Source: Ehretia macrophylla (lineage: Eukaryota > Streptophyta > Magnoliopsida > Boraginales > Ehretiaceae). Taken from it: a DNA stretch of 64,000 nt. The stretch lies in NCBI GenBank assembly GCA_037974665.1, contig CM075770.1, positions 59,097,850 to 59,161,849 of the forward strand, written 5' to 3'. The position numbers and the translations under genes are program-made. A model generated the notes under the pieces. The model was given only the letters and a program-made list of their open reading frames with translations. It did not search any database and was not told the origin of the DNA. Below, in pieces: positions 25,721 through 37,848 of this stretch (positions are counted from its first letter, which is position 1; each line of letters begins with the position of its first letter).

Positions 25721-26279
25721 GTCATGTTAAGGGCACAATTCCTTTAAGTTTTAATAGTTCACAGTCCCAGCCTAGAGAGATGGCCCTTTAAGAAGGCCCA
25801 ATGGACGTAAGGACAACCCATCTGCTTCAATAACGCAGCATCCTCGCAAGACGTGATATCGACGCGTTGTAGGGCCCACTAATGTCCCACGAGTAAGGTT
25901 GTCGTCCTTTTCACAGCTCACGACGTACGATCCGGGATAGAAAAACAAAGCAAAAGAAGAAAAGTGGCCTGAAACCGATGAAAACATTCGATTTTGGGCT
26001 CCAAAAAAGGCAAATCAAGAAGGCTTGCTGCCCCCGTCGTAGAGTTCTCGGAGAGCTTTCCAACGGTATGCTGTACGCCGCGTAACTTCTTACGGATCAA
26101 AAGTTATGGGCACTGGAGCGACGGACACTTGGTCACAACCCCTACGCCCTCGGTTTGCGAGCCCAGCCTCCACATGAAGCGAAGTTGTCTTGCCTAAGGT
26201 GCCGTGAGATTTGATAATAGAAATGTGGTGGAGAAAGTATCTTGGCAACCCTAACCGGTGCAAAAAAAATTGAAAAGGG

Positions 26280-26396
26280 GGGTGCAACACGAGGAATTCC
26301 CAGGGGGTCACCCCCCCTAGCACTACTCTCGTCCCAGCACCCTTAACTTCGGAGTTAAGATGGATCCATTGCATTAGTGCTGGTATGATCGCACCC
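26280..26396 (-). rRNA. 5S rRNA copy 36
   Basis: 117 bp; 1-nt deletion plus strong change around gttaagatggatcc and a C7 run in the C box. Probably not functional. Confidence 0.84.
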
Positions 26397-26955
26397 ATCA
26401 TGTTGAGGGCACAATTCTTTTATGTGTTAACAGTTCACAGTCCCAACCTAGAGAGATGGCCCATTCAAAAGGCCCAATGGGCGTAACGACAACCCATCTG
26501 TTTCAACAACGCAGCATCCTCGTAAGAAGTGATATCGACGAGTTGTAGGGCCTTCTAATGTCCCGCGAGTAAGGTTGTCGTCCTTTTAACCGCTCACGAC
26601 GTACGATCCGGGACCAAAAAATAGAGCAAATGTAGAAAAATGGCTTGAAATTGATGAAAATGTTCGATTTTGGGCTCCGAAAATGGGCACAGCGAGCAAG
26701 CTGGCTGCCCCCGTCGTAGAGCTCTTAGAGAGCTTTGCAATGGTATGCTATCCACCGCGTAACTTCTTACGAATCAGAAGTTATGGGCACCGGAGCGACG
26801 GAGACCTGGTCACAAGCCCTACGCCCTCGGTTTGCGGGCCCAGCCTCCACGTGAAGCGACGTTGTCTAGCCCAAGGTGCCGTGATATTCGATAATAGAAG
26901 TGTGGTGGACAAAGTATCTTGGCAACCCTAACCGGAGTAAAAAAAATTGAAACGG

Positions 26956-27073
26956 GGGTGCAACACGAGGATTTCCCAGGGGGTCACCCATCCTAGTACT
27001 ACTCTCGTCGAAGCACGATTAATTTCGGAGTTCTGATAGGATCCGGAGCATTAGTGCTAGTATGATTGCACCC
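26956..27073 (-). rRNA. 5S rRNA copy 37
   Basis: Full-length with about 9 differences; A box altered (gaagcacgattaattt). Confidence 0.87.
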
Positions 27074-27633
27074 GTCATGTTGAGGGCACAATTCCTTTAT
27101 GTGTTAACGATTCACAGTCACAGCCTAGAGAGATGGCCCATTCAGAAATCCCAATGGGCTTAAGGATAACCCATCCGCTTCAACAACGCAGCATCCTCGC
27201 AAGACGTGATATCGACGGATTGTAGGGCTTTCTAATGTCCCGCAAGTAAGGTTCTCGTCCTTTTAACAGTTCACGACGTACGATCCGGGATGAAAAAACA
27301 AAGCAATAGAAGAAAATTGGCCCGAAACTTATGAAAACGTTCGATTTTGGGCTGCAAAAATGGGCACAGCGAGCAAGCTGGCTGCCTCCGTCGTAGAGCT
27401 CTCGGAGTGCTTTGCAACGGTATGCTGTGCGCCGCGTAACTTCTTACGGATCAAAAGTTATAGGCACCGGAGCAACGGAGACATGGTCACAAGCCCTACG
27501 CCCTCGGTTTGTAGGCCCAGCCTCCACGTGAAGCGAAGTTGTCCTACCCAAGGTGCCGTGAGATGCGATAATTGAAATGTGTTGCATAAAGTAACTTGGC
27601 AACCCTAACCGGAGCAAAAAAAACTAAAAAGGG

Positions 27634-27751
27634 GGGTGCAACACGAGGACTTCCCAGGGGGTCACCCATCCTAGTACTACCCTCGCCCAAGCATGCTTAA
27701 CTTCGGAGTTCTGATGGGATTCGGTGCATTAGTGCTGGTATGATCGCACCC
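27634..27751 (-). rRNA. 5S rRNA copy 38
   Basis: Same sequence as copy 32; 3 differences from majority. Spacer bases on both sides are also shared with the copy 32 unit. Confidence 0.92.
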
Positions 27752-28308
27752 GTCATGTTGAGGGCACAATTCCTTTATGTGTTGACGGTTCACAGTCCCA
27801 GCCTAGAGAGATGGCCCATTCAGAAAGCCCAATGGGCTTAAGGAAAACCCATCTCCTTCAACAACGCAACATCCTCGCAAGACGTGATTTCGACTCGTTG
27901 TAGGGCCCTCTAATGTCCCGCGAGTAAGGTTCTCGTCCTTTTAACAGCTCACGACGTACGATCCGGGAGAGAAAAACAGAGCAAAAGAAGAAAAGTGGCC
28001 CAAAACTGGTGAAAACGTTCGATTTTGGGCTCCAAAAATGGGTACAGCGAACAAACTGGCTGCCCCCATTGTAGAGCTCTTGGAGAGCTTTGCAACGGTA
28101 TGCTTTGCACCGCGTAACATCTTACAGATCAAAAGTTATGGACAACGGAGCGACAGAGACCTAGTCACAAGCCCTATGCCCTCGGTTTACGGCCCAGCCT
28201 CCTCATGAAGCGAAGTTGTCTTGCCCAAGTGCTGTGGGATTCGATAATAGAAATGTGGTGGATAAAGCATTTTCGTAAGCTTAATCGGGGCAAAAAAAAT
28301 TGAAAAGG

Positions 28309-28426
28309 GGGTGTAACATGAGGACTTCTCAAGGGGTCACCCATCCCAGTACTACTCTCGCCCAAGCACACTTAACTTCGGATATCGGATGAGATCCGGT
28401 GCATTAGTGCTGGTATGATCGCACCC
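28309..28426 (-). rRNA. 5S rRNA copy 39
   Basis: Full-length with about 10 differences, including cggatatcggatgag next to the A box. Confidence 0.86.
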
Positions 28427-28984
28427 GTCATGTTTACGGCACAATTCCTTTATGTGTTAACTGTTCACAGTCCCAGCGTATAGAGATGGCTCATTTAGAA
28501 GGCCCAATGGGCTTAACAACAACCCATCCGCTTCAACAACGAAGCATCCTCGCAAGATGAGATATCGACGCATTGTAGGGCCCTCTAATGTCCAGCGAGT
28601 AAGGTTGTCGTCCTTTTAACAGCTCACGACGTACGATCCGGGACGGAAAAACAGAGCTTAATTAGAAAAGTGGCACGAAACTGATGAAAATGTTCGATTT
28701 TGGGCCCCAAAAAGGGGTTCAGTGAGCAAGCTGGATGCCCCCATTGTAGAGCTCTCGGAGAACTTTGCAACGGTATGCTGTGCGCCGCATAACTCCCTAC
28801 GGATCAAAAGTTATGGGCACCGTAGCGATGGAGACCTGGTCACAAGCCCCACACCCTCGGTTTGCGGGCCCAGCCATCCCGTGAAGCGAAGTTGTCTTGC
28901 CCAAGGTGCCGTGGGATTTGATAATAGAAATGTGGTGGATAAAATATCTTGGCAACCCAAACCGGAGCAAAAAAATTAAAAAGG

Positions 28985-29102
28985 GGATGCAATACGAGGA
29001 CTTCCCAGGGGGTCACCCATCCTTGCCCTACTCTTGCCCAAGCACGCTTAACTTCTGATTTCTGACGGGATTCGGTGCATTAGTGCTGGTATGATCGCAC
29101 CC
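28985..29102 (-). rRNA. 5S rRNA copy 40
   Basis: Full-length with about 10 differences; the loop between C and A boxes is altered (ccttgccctactcttgccc). Confidence 0.86.
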
Positions 29103-29662
29103 GTCATTTTGAGGGCACAATTCCTTTATGTGTTAACGGTTCACAGTCCCAGCCTAGAGAGATGGCCCATTCAGAAGGCCTAATGGGCTTAACGACAACC
29201 CATCCGCTTCAACAACGCAGCATCCTCGCAAGACGAGATATCGACGCATTGTAGGGCCCTCTAATGTCTAGCAAGTAAGGTTGTCGTCCTTTTAATAGCT
29301 CACGACATACGATCCGAGATGGAAAAACTGAGCAAAAGAAGAAAAGTGGCCCGAAACTGATGAAAACGTTCGATTTTGGGCTCCAAAAATGGGGACAGCG
29401 AGAAAGTTAGCTGCCCCCGTTGTAGAGCTCTCGGAGAACTTTGCAACGGTATGCTGTGCGTCGCATAACACCTTACGGATCAAAAGTTATGGGCACCGGA
29501 GCGAGGGAGACCTGGTCAGAAGCCGTACGCCCTTAGTTTGCGGGCCCAGCCTCCACGTGAAGCGAGGTCGTCGTGCCCAAGGTGCCGTGGGATTCGATAA
29601 TAGAAATGTGGTGGATAAAGTATCTTGGCAACCCTAACCATAGCAAAAAAAATTGAAAAGGG

Positions 29663-29780
29663 GGGTACAACACGAGGACTTCCCCGGGGGTTACCCATCC
29701 TAGCACTACTCTCGCCCAAGCATGCTTAACTTCGGAGTTCTGATGGGATCCGGTGCACTAGTGATGGAATTATTCCACCT
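29663..29780 (-). rRNA. 5S rRNA copy 41
   Basis: Full-length with about 10 differences; RNA 5' end altered (plus-strand attattccacct). Confidence 0.86.
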
Positions 29781-30321
29781 GTCATGTTAAGGGCACAATT
29801 CCTTTATGTTTTAATAGTTCACAGTCCCAGCCTAGAGAGATGGCCCTTTAAGAAGGCCCAATGGACTTAAGGACAACCCATCCGCTTCAACAATGCAGCA
29901 TCCTCGCAAGACTAGATATCGATGCATTGTAGGCCCCCCTAATGTCCCGCGAGTAAGGTTTTCGTCCTTTTAACAGCTCACGACGTTCGATCCGGGACAG
30001 AAAAACAAAGCAAAAGAAGAAAAGTGGCCCGAAACAAATGAAAATATTCGATTTTGGGCTCCAAAAAAGGCACAGCAAGCAAGATAGCTGCCCCCGTCGT
30101 AGAGCACTCGGAGAGCTTTGCAACGGTATGTTGTACGCCGCGTAATTTCTTACGGATAAAAAGTTATGGGCACTGGAGCGACGGAGACCTGGTCACAAGC
30201 CCTACGCCCTCGGTTTGCGGGCCCAGCCTCCACGTGAAGCGAAGTTGTCTTGCCTAAGGTGTCGTGAGATTCGATAATAGAAATGTGGTGGATAAAGTAT
30301 CTTGGCAACCCTAACCGGTGC

Positions 30322-30336
30322 AAAAAAAATTGAAAA
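30322..30336 (-). terminator. Pol III T-run terminator (representative unit, copy 42)
   Basis: On the minus strand TTTT (30336-30333) starts 4 nt past the RNA 3' end and is followed by T8 (30329-30322). This double T-run lies after almost every copy. The second run varies from about 6 to 9 T. Confidence 0.85.
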
Positions 30337-30339
30337 GGG

Positions 30340-30457
30340 GGGTGCAACACGAGGAATTCCCAGGGGGTCACCCATCCTAGTACTACTCTTGCCCAAGCAC
30401 GCTTAACTTCGGAGTTCTGATGGGATCCAGTACATTAGTGCTGGTATGATCGCACCC
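30340..30457 (-). rRNA. 5S rRNA copy 42
   Basis: Only 4 differences from majority. Its A box (30394-30408) and C box (30360-30378) match majority, so I use this unit to mark the regulatory sites. Paralogue of copy 36. Confidence 0.92.
30360..30408 (-). promoter_or_regulatory. 5S internal control region (representative unit, copy 42)
   Basis: This span contains the C box (30360-30378), the intermediate element (about 30386-30391) and the A box (30394-30408), bound in plants by TFIIIA. Positions are transferred from the known plant 5S layout (nt 80-98, 67-72 and 50-64). Confidence 0.8.
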
Positions 30458-30490
30458 GTCATGTTGAGGGCACAATTCCTTTATGTGTTA
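30458..30490 (-). promoter_or_regulatory. Upstream 5S promoter elements (representative unit, copy 42)
   Basis: Read on the minus strand, a TATA-like CATAAAGG lies at -28 to -21 (30478-30485), a GC dinucleotide at -14/-13 (30470-30471), and C at -1 (30458). Plant 5S genes are known to use a TATA-like box near -28, GC near -12 and C at -1, so this fits with the GC one base further out. The same elements recur upstream of nearly every copy (plus-strand cctttatgtgttaac). Confidence 0.75.
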
Positions 30491-30519
30491 ACGGTTCAAA
30501 GTCCCATCCTAGAGAGATG

Positions 30520-30543
30520 GCCCATTTAGAAGGCCCAATGGGC
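30520..30543. other. Conserved spacer hairpin (representative unit)
   Basis: Inverted repeat GCCCATT / AATGGGC with a 10-nt loop. It is present in most spacers about 65 bp upstream of the 5S start, although loop and arms vary in some units. Its role is unknown. The LARD-like element at 39287 is inserted into the right arm of one copy. Confidence 0.7.
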
Positions 30544-30780
30544 TTAACGACAACCTATCTGTTTCAACAACGCAGCATCCTCGCAAGACGTGATATCGAC
30601 GCGTTGTAGGGCCTTCTAATGTCCCTCGAGTAAGGTTGCCGTCCTTTTAACAGCTCACGACGTACGATCCGGGACCAAAAAATTGAGCAAAAGAAAAAAA
30701 GTGGCCTGAAACTGATGAAAATGTCCGATTTTGGGCTCCGAGAATGGGCACAGCGAGCAAGCTGGCTGCCCCCGTCGTAG

Positions 30781-30795
30781 AGCTCTCGGAGAGCT
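30781..30795. other. Conserved spacer palindrome (representative unit)
   Basis: AGCTCTCGGAGAGCT is a 7-bp inverted repeat around one central base, present in most spacers near the middle. No known function; it could be a protein site or simply a conserved feature of the unit. Confidence 0.65.
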
Positions 30796-31017
30796 TTGCA
30801 ACTGTATGCTATGCTCCGCGTAACTTCTTACGAATCAAAAGTTATGGGCACCAGAGCGACAGAGACCTGGTCACAAGCCCTACGCCCTCGGTTTGCGGGC
30901 CCAGCCTCCACGTGAAGCGAAGTTGTCCTGTCCAATGTGCCGTGAGATTAGATCATAGAAATGTGGTGGATAAAGTATCTTGGCAACCCTAACCGGAGCA
31001 AAAAAATTTGAAAAAGA

Positions 31018-31135
31018 GGGTGCAACACGAGAACTTCCCAGGGGGTTACCCATCCTAGTACTACTCTCGCCCAAGCATGCTTAACTTCGGAGATCTGATG
31101 GGATCCAATGCATTAGTGCTGGTATGATCGCACCC
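31018..31135 (-). rRNA. 5S rRNA copy 43
   Basis: Full-length with 6 differences, one each in the C box (gttaccc) and A box (catgctt). Confidence 0.89.
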
Positions 31136-31692
31136 GTCATGTTGAAGGCACAATTCCTTTATGTGTTAATGGTTCACAGTCCCAGCATAGTGAGATGACC
31201 CATTCAGAAGGCACAATGGGCTTAAGGAAAACCCATCCGCTTCAACAACGCAGCATCCTCGCAAGACGAGATATCGACGCATTGTAGGGCCCTCTAATGT
31301 TCCGAGAGTAAGGTTGTCCTCCTTTTAACAGCTCACGACATACGATACGAGACGAAAAAACAGAGCAAAAGAAGAAAAGTGGCCCGAAACTGATGAAAAC
31401 GTTCAATTTTGGGCTCCAAAAAGGGCAAAACGAGCAAGCTAGCTTCCTCCATCATAGAGCTCTCGGAGAGCTTTGCAACGGTATACTGTGCGCCGTGTAA
31501 CTCCTTACGGATCAAAAGTTATGGGCACCGGAGCGATGGAGACCTGGTCACAAGCCCTACGTCCTCGATTGGGCCCAACCTCCACGTGAAGCGAAGTTGT
31601 CTTTCCCACGGTGCCGTGGGATTCGATAATAGAAATGTGGTGGATAAAGTATTTTGTCAACCCTAATCGGAGCAAAAAAAATTTGAAAAGGG

Positions 31693-31810
31693 GGGTGCAA
31701 TACGAAGACTTCCCTGGGGGTTACCCATCCTAGTACTAGTCTCGCCCAAGCACACTTAACTTCGGAGTTCTGATGGGATCCGGTGCATTAGTGCTGGTAT
31801 GATCGCATCC
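31693..31810 (-). rRNA. 5S rRNA copy 44
   Basis: Full-length with 7 differences (ccctgggggtt in the C box). Confidence 0.88.
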
Positions 31811-32369
31811 GTCATGTTGAGGGCACAATTCCTTTTTGTGTTAACGGTTCACAGTCCCAGCCTAGAGAGATGACCCATTTAGAAGGCCCAATGGGCCTAA
31901 CGACAACCCATCCGCTTTAACAACGCATCATCCTCAAAAGACGTGATATCGACTCGTTGTAGGGCCCTCTAATGTCCTAGGAGTAAGGTTGTCGTCCTTT
32001 TATTAGCTCACGATGTACGATTCGAGACGAAAAAACAGTGCAAAAGAAGAAAGTGGTCTGAAATTGATGAAAACGTTCGATTTTGGTCTCCCAAAACAGG
32101 CACAACGAGCAAACTTGCTGCCCCCGTCATAGTGCTCTCGTAGAGCTTTGCAACGGTATGCTATGAGCCACGTAACTCCTTACGGATAAAAAGTTATGGG
32201 CACCGAAGCGACGGAGACCTGGTCATAAGCCCTACGCCCTCGGTTTGTAGGCCCCGCGTCCATGTGAAGCGAAGTTGTCTTGTCCAATGTGCCGTGAGAT
32301 TCAATAATAGAAATGTGGTGGATAAAGTATCTTGGCAACCTTAGCCGGAGAAAAAAAAATTGAAAAGGG

Positions 32370-32487
32370 GGGTACAACACTAGGACTTGCCAAGGGGTCA
32401 CCCATCCTAGAACTATTCTCGCCCAAGCACGCTTAACTTCGGAGTTCTGATGGGATCCGGTGCATTAGTGTTGGTAGGATCGCACCC
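32370..32487 (-). rRNA. 5S rRNA copy 45
   Basis: Full-length with about 8 differences, with C-box change cttgccaaggg. The A box is intact. Confidence 0.88.
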
Positions 32488-33039
32488 GTCACGTTGAGGG
32501 CACAATTCCTTTATGTGTTAACGGTTCACAGTCCCAGCCTAGGGAGTTGGCCCATTGAGAAGGCGCAATGGGCTTAACGACAACCCATCCGCTTCAACAA
32601 CGTAGCTTCCTCGCAAGACGTGATATCGACGCATTGTAGGGCCTTCTAATGTCCGGCGAGTAAGGTTGTCGTCCTTTTAATAGCTCACGACGTACAATTC
32701 GGGACGGAAAAAACGAGCAAAAGAAGAAAAGTGGCCCGAAACTTATGAAAACGTTCGCTTTTGAAATGGGCACAGCGAGCAAGCTGGCTGCCCCCGTCGT
32801 AGACCACTCGGAGAGCTTCGCAACGGTATGCTGTACGCCATGTAACTTCTTTCGGATCAAAAGTTATGGGCACCGGAGCGACAGAGACCTGGTCACAAGC
32901 CCTACGCCCTCGGTTTGCAGGCCTAGCCTCCACGTGAAGCGAAGTTGTGTTGCCCAAGGTGCCGTGGGATTCGATAATAGGAATGTGGTGGATAAAGTAT
33001 CTTGGCAACCCTAATCGGAGCAAAAAAAATTGAAAAGGG

Positions 33040-33157
33040 GGGTGCAACACGAGGACTTCCCAGAGGGTCACCCATCCTAGTACTACTCTCGTCCAAGCAC
33101 GTTTAACTTCGGAGTTCTAATGGTATCCAGTGCATTAGTGCTAGTATGATCGCACCC
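33040..33157 (-). rRNA. 5S rRNA copy 46
   Basis: Full-length with 7 differences; its downstream spacer shares the agaaatcccaatggg variant with copy 37. Confidence 0.89.
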
Positions 33158-33719
33158 GTCATGTTGAGGGCACAATTCCTTTACGTGTTAACGGTTCACA
33201 GTCCCAGCCTAGAGAGATGGCCCATTCAGAAATCCCAATGGGCTTAAGGACAACCCATCCGCTTCAACAACGCAGCATCCTCGCAAGACGTGATATCGAT
33301 GAATTGTAGGGCTTTCTAATGTCCCGTAAGTAAGGTTCTCGTCCTTTTAGCAGCTCACGACGTACGATCCGGGATGAAAAAACAGAGCAATAGAAGAAAA
33401 GTTGCCCGAAACTTATGAAAACGTGCGATTTTGGGCTCCAAAAATGGGCACAGCGAGCAAGCTGGCTGCCCCCATCGTAGAGCTCTCGGAGAGCTTTCCA
33501 ACGGTATGCTGTGTGCTGCGTAACTCCTTAAAAATCAAAAGTTATGGACACTGGAGCGATGGAGACCTGGTCCTAAGCCCTACGCCCTCGGTTTGTGGGC
33601 CCAGCCTCTTTGTGAAGCGCAGTTGTCTTGCCCACAGTGCAGTGGGATTCGATAATAGAAATATGGTGGATAAAGGATTTTGGCAACCCTAATCGGAGCA
33701 AAAAAAAACTGAAAAGGGG

Positions 33720-33837
33720 GGGTGCAACATGAGGACTTCTCAGGGGGTCACCCATCCTAGTACTACTCTCGCCCAAGCATGCTTAACTTCGGATTTCTGA
33801 CGGGATCCGATGCATTAGTGCTGGTATGATCGCACAC
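33720..33837 (-). rRNA. 5S rRNA copy 47
   Basis: Full-length with 7 differences. Same subfamily as copies 25, 33 and 39. Confidence 0.89.
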
Positions 33838-34398
33838 GTCATGTTTAGGGCACAATTCCTTTATGTGTTAACGGTTCACAGTCCCAGCCTACAGTGATGG
33901 CTCATTTAGAAGGCCCAATGGGCTTAACGACAACCGTTCCGCTTCAACGACGCAGCATCCTCGCAAGACGTGATATGGACGCATTGTATGGCCCTCTAAT
34001 GTCCCACGAGTAAGGTTGTCGTCCTTTTAACAACTCACGACGTACAATCCGGGATGAAAAAATAGAGTAAAAGAAGAAAAGTTGCCTGAAACTGATGAAA
34101 ACGTTCGATTTTGGGCTCCAAAAATGGGCATAGCGAGCAAGCTTGTTGCCCCCGTTGTAGTACTCTCAGATAGATTTGCAACGGTATGCTGTGCGCTGCA
34201 TAACACCTTACGGATCAAAAGTTATGGGCACCGGAGTGACGGAGACCTGGTCACAAGCCCTTCGCCCTCGGTTTGCGGGCCTAGCCTCGACGTGAAGCGA
34301 AGTTGTCTTGCCCAAGGTGCTGTGGAATTAGATAATAGAAATGTGGTGGTTAAAGTATCTTGGCAACCCTAACCGGAGCAAAAAAAAATTGAAAAGAG

Positions 34399-34516
34399 GG
34401 GTGCAACACGAGGACTTCCCAAGGGGTCACCCATCCTAGTACTACCTTCGCCCAAGCATGCTTAACTTCGGAGTTCTGATGGAATCCGGTACATTAGTGC
34501 TGGTATGATCGTACCC
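34399..34516 (-). rRNA. 5S rRNA copy 48
   Basis: Full-length with 7 differences (taccttcg in the intermediate element). Confidence 0.88.
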
Positions 34517-35066
34517 GTCATGTTGAGGGTACAATTCCTTTATGTGTTAACGGTTCACAGTCCTAACCTAGAGCGATGGCCCATTCAGAAATCCCAATGG
34601 GCTTAACGACAACCCATCCGCTTCAACAACGCAGCATCCTCGCAATACGAGATATCGATGCATTGTAGGGCCCTCTAATGTCTCGCGAGTATGGTTGTCG
34701 TCCTTTTAACAGCTCACGACATACGATCTGAGACGGAAAAACAGAGCAAAAGAAGAAAAGTGGCCCGAAACTGATGAAAACGTTCAATTTTGAGCTCCAA
34801 AAATGGGTACAGCGAGCAAGCTGGCTACCCCCGTCGTAGTGCTCTCGGAGTGCTTTGCAATGGTATGCTGTGCGCCTTACGGATCAAAAGTTATGGGCAC
34901 TGGGGCGAGGGAGACCTGGTCAGAAGCCCTACGCCCTCAGTTTGAGGGCCCAGCCTCCAGGTGAAGCGAGGTTGTCTTGCCCAAGGTGCCGTGGGATTCG
35001 ATAGTAGAAATGTGGCGGATAAAGTATCTTGGCAACCCTAACCGGAGCAAAGAAAATTGAAAAGGG

Positions 35067-35184
35067 GGTTACTACACGAGGACTTCCCAGGGGGTCACCC
35101 ATCCTCGCACTACTCTCGCCCAAGCACACTTAACTTTGGAGTTCTGATGGGATCCGGTGCACTAGTGCTGGAATGATTGCACCT
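35067..35184 (-). rRNA. 5S rRNA copy 49
   Basis: Full-length with about 10 differences; the RNA 3' end reads ggttactac on the plus strand. Same subfamily as copies 35 and 41. Confidence 0.86.
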
Positions 35185-35697
35185 GCCATGTTAAGGGCAC
35201 AATTCCTTTATGTTTTAATAGTTCACAGTCCAGCCTAGAGAGATAGCCCTTTCAGAAGGCCCAATGGACTTACCGACAACCCATCCGCTTCAACAACGCA
35301 GCAACCTCGGAAGAAGTGATATCGACGCGTTGTAGGGCTCTCTAATGTCCCACGAGTAATGTTGTCGTCCTTTTAACAGCGCATGACGTACGATCCTGCG
35401 CGGAAAAACAGAGCAAAAGAAGAAAAGTGGCCCAAAACTGATGAAAATGTTCGATTTTTTGCTCCAAAAAGGGGCACGACGAGCAACGGTATGCTGTGCG
35501 CCGCTTAACTTCTTACGGATAAAAAGTTATGGGCACCAGAGAGAGGGAGACCGAATCACAAGCCCTACGACCTCGGTTTACTGGCCCAGCCTCTACATGA
35601 AGCGAAGTTGTCTTGCCCAAGGTGCGATTCGATAATCGAAATGAGGTGGATAAAATATCTTGGCAACCCTAACCGGAGCAAAAAAAATTGAAAAAGC

Positions 35698-35815
35698 GGG
35701 TGCAACACGAGGACTTCCCAGGGGGTAACCCATCCTAGTACTACTCTCATCCAAGCACGCTTAACTTCGGACTTCTGATGTGATCTGGTGCATTAGTGCT
35801 TGTATGATCGAACCC
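35698..35815 (-). rRNA. 5S rRNA copy 50
   Basis: Full-length with about 8 differences, including ggtaaccc in the C box and cgaaccc at the RNA 5' end. Confidence 0.88.
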
Positions 35816-36375
35816 GTCATATTGAGGGCACAATTCCTTTATTTGTTAACAGTTCACAGTCGCAGCCTAGAGAGATGGCCCATTTAGAAGGCCCAATGGG
35901 CTTAAGGACAACCCATCCGCTTCAACAACGCAACATCCTCGCAAGACATGATATCGACGCGTTGTAGGGCACTCTAATGTCCCGGGAGTAAGGTTGTCGT
36001 CCTTTTAACAGCTCACGACGTACGATTTGGGACGGAAAAACAGAGCAAAAGAAGAAAAGTGGCCGGAAACTGATGAAAACGTTCGACTTTGGGCTCACAA
36101 AATGGGCACAACGAGCAAGCTAGCTGCCCCCATCGTAGAACTCTCGAAGAGCTTTGCAACGGTATGTTGTGCACCGCGTAACTTCTTACAGATCAAAAGT
36201 TATGGGCACCGGGGCGACGGAGACCTGGTCAAAAGCCCTACGCCCGCGGTTTGCGGGCCCAGCCTCCACGTGAAGCGAAGTTGTCTTGCCCACGGTGCCG
36301 TGGGATTTTATAATAGAAATGTGGTGGATAAAGTATCTTGGCAACCCTAATCGGGGCAAAAAAGTTTGAAAAAGG

Positions 36376-36493
36376 GGGTGCAACACGAGGACTTCCCAAG
36401 GGGTCACCCTTCCTAGTACTACTCTCGCCCAAGCACTCTTAACTTCGGAGTTCCGACGGGATCCGGTGCATTAGTGCTGGTATGATCGTACCC
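36376..36493 (-). rRNA. 5S rRNA copy 51
   Basis: Full-length with 6 differences (cacccttcc in the C box, cactctt in the A box). Confidence 0.89.
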
Positions 36494-37052
36494 GTCATGT
36501 TGAGAGTACAATTCCTTTATGTGTTAACAGTTCACAGTCCCAGCCTAGAGAGATGGCCCATTCAGAATGCCTAATGGGCTTAAGGACAACCCATCCGCTT
36601 CAACAACGTAGCATCCTCGCAAGACGTGATATCGACGCGTTGTAGGGCCATCTAATGTCCCACGAGTAACGTTGTCGTCCTTTTAACAGCTCACGGCGTG
36701 CGATCCGGGATGAAAAAATAGAGCAAAATAAGAAAAGTGGACTGAAACTGATGAAAACGTTCGATTTTGTGCTCCAAAAAGGGCACAACGAGCAAGCTAG
36801 TTGCCCCTATCGTAGAGCTCTCGATGAGCTTTGTAAAGGTATGGTGTGCGCCACGTAACTCCTTACGGATCAAAAGTTATGGGCACCGGAGCGACGGAGA
36901 CCTGGTCACAAGCCCTACGCCCTCGATTTGTAGGCCAAGCCTCCACATGAAGCGAAGTTATCTTTCCCAAGGTGCCTTGGGATTCGATAATAGAAATGCG
37001 GTGGATAAAGTATCTTGGCAACCTTAATCGGAGCAAAAAAAATTGAAAAGGG

Positions 37053-37170
37053 GGGTGCAACACGGGGACTTCCCGGTGGGTCACCCATCCTAGTATTACT
37101 CTCGCCCAAGCACGCTTAACTTCGGAGTTCAGATTGGATCCGGTGCATTAGTGCTAGTATGATCGCACCT
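37053..37170 (-). rRNA. 5S rRNA copy 52
   Basis: Full-length with about 8 differences (cccggtggg in the C box). The A box is intact. Confidence 0.88.
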
Positions 37171-37730
37171 GTCATGTTGAGGGCATAACTCCTTTATATG
37201 TTAACGGTTCACAGTCCCAGCATAGAGAGATGGCCCATTCAAAAGGCCCAATGGCGTTAACGACAACCCATCTGCTTCAACAATGAAGCATCCTTGCAAG
37301 ATGTGATATCGACGTGTTGTAGGGCCCTCTAATGTCCCGCGAGTAAGGTTTTCGTCCTTTTAACAGCTCACGACATACGATCCGGGACGGAAAAATAGAG
37401 CTTAATAAGAAAAGTGGCCCGAAATTGATGAAAAACGTTCAATTTTGGGCTCCAAAAATTGGCACAGCCAGCAAGCTCTTGCCCCCATCGAAGAGCTCTC
37501 GGAGAGCTTTGCAACGGTAAGTTGTGCGCCGCATAACTCCTTCCGATTCAAAAGTAATGGGCACCGGAGTGAGGGAAACCTGGTCACAAGCCCTACGCCC
37601 TTGATTTGTGGGCCCAGCCACCACGTGAAGCGAAGTTGTCTTGCCCAAGGTGCCGTGGGATTCGATAATAGAAATGTGATGGATAAATTATCTTGGAAAC
37701 CCTAACCGGAGCAAAAAACATTGAAAAATG

Positions 37731-37848
37731 GGGTACAACACGAGGATTTCCCAAGGGGTCACCCATCCTAGTACTACTCTCGCCCAAGCACGCTTAACTT
37801 CGGAGTTCTGATAGGATCCAGTGCATTAGTGCTGGTATAATCATGCCC
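37731..37848 (-). rRNA. 5S rRNA copy 53
   Basis: Full-length with about 8 differences; RNA 5' end altered (tcatgccc). Confidence 0.87.

Larger units (their letters stand above)
22929..26955. repeat. Higher-order repeat, 6-unit period, first copy
   Basis: Units of 5S copies 31-36 correspond one to one with 37-42. Offsets are 4059-4063 bp for copies 32-36, and 4027 bp for copy 31 because of a spacer deletion after it. Confidence 0.83.
26956..31017. repeat. Higher-order repeat, 6-unit period, second copy
   Basis: Units of copies 37-42. A partial third copy follows at about 33040-35184 (copies 46-49), which lacks the copy 32/38 unit. Confidence 0.83.

Noticed and set aside
30909-30914. CACGTG (G-box) in many spacers
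   Set aside because: A six-base palindrome lost to simple transitions in many units and far from the 5S start; not enough to claim a regulatory site.
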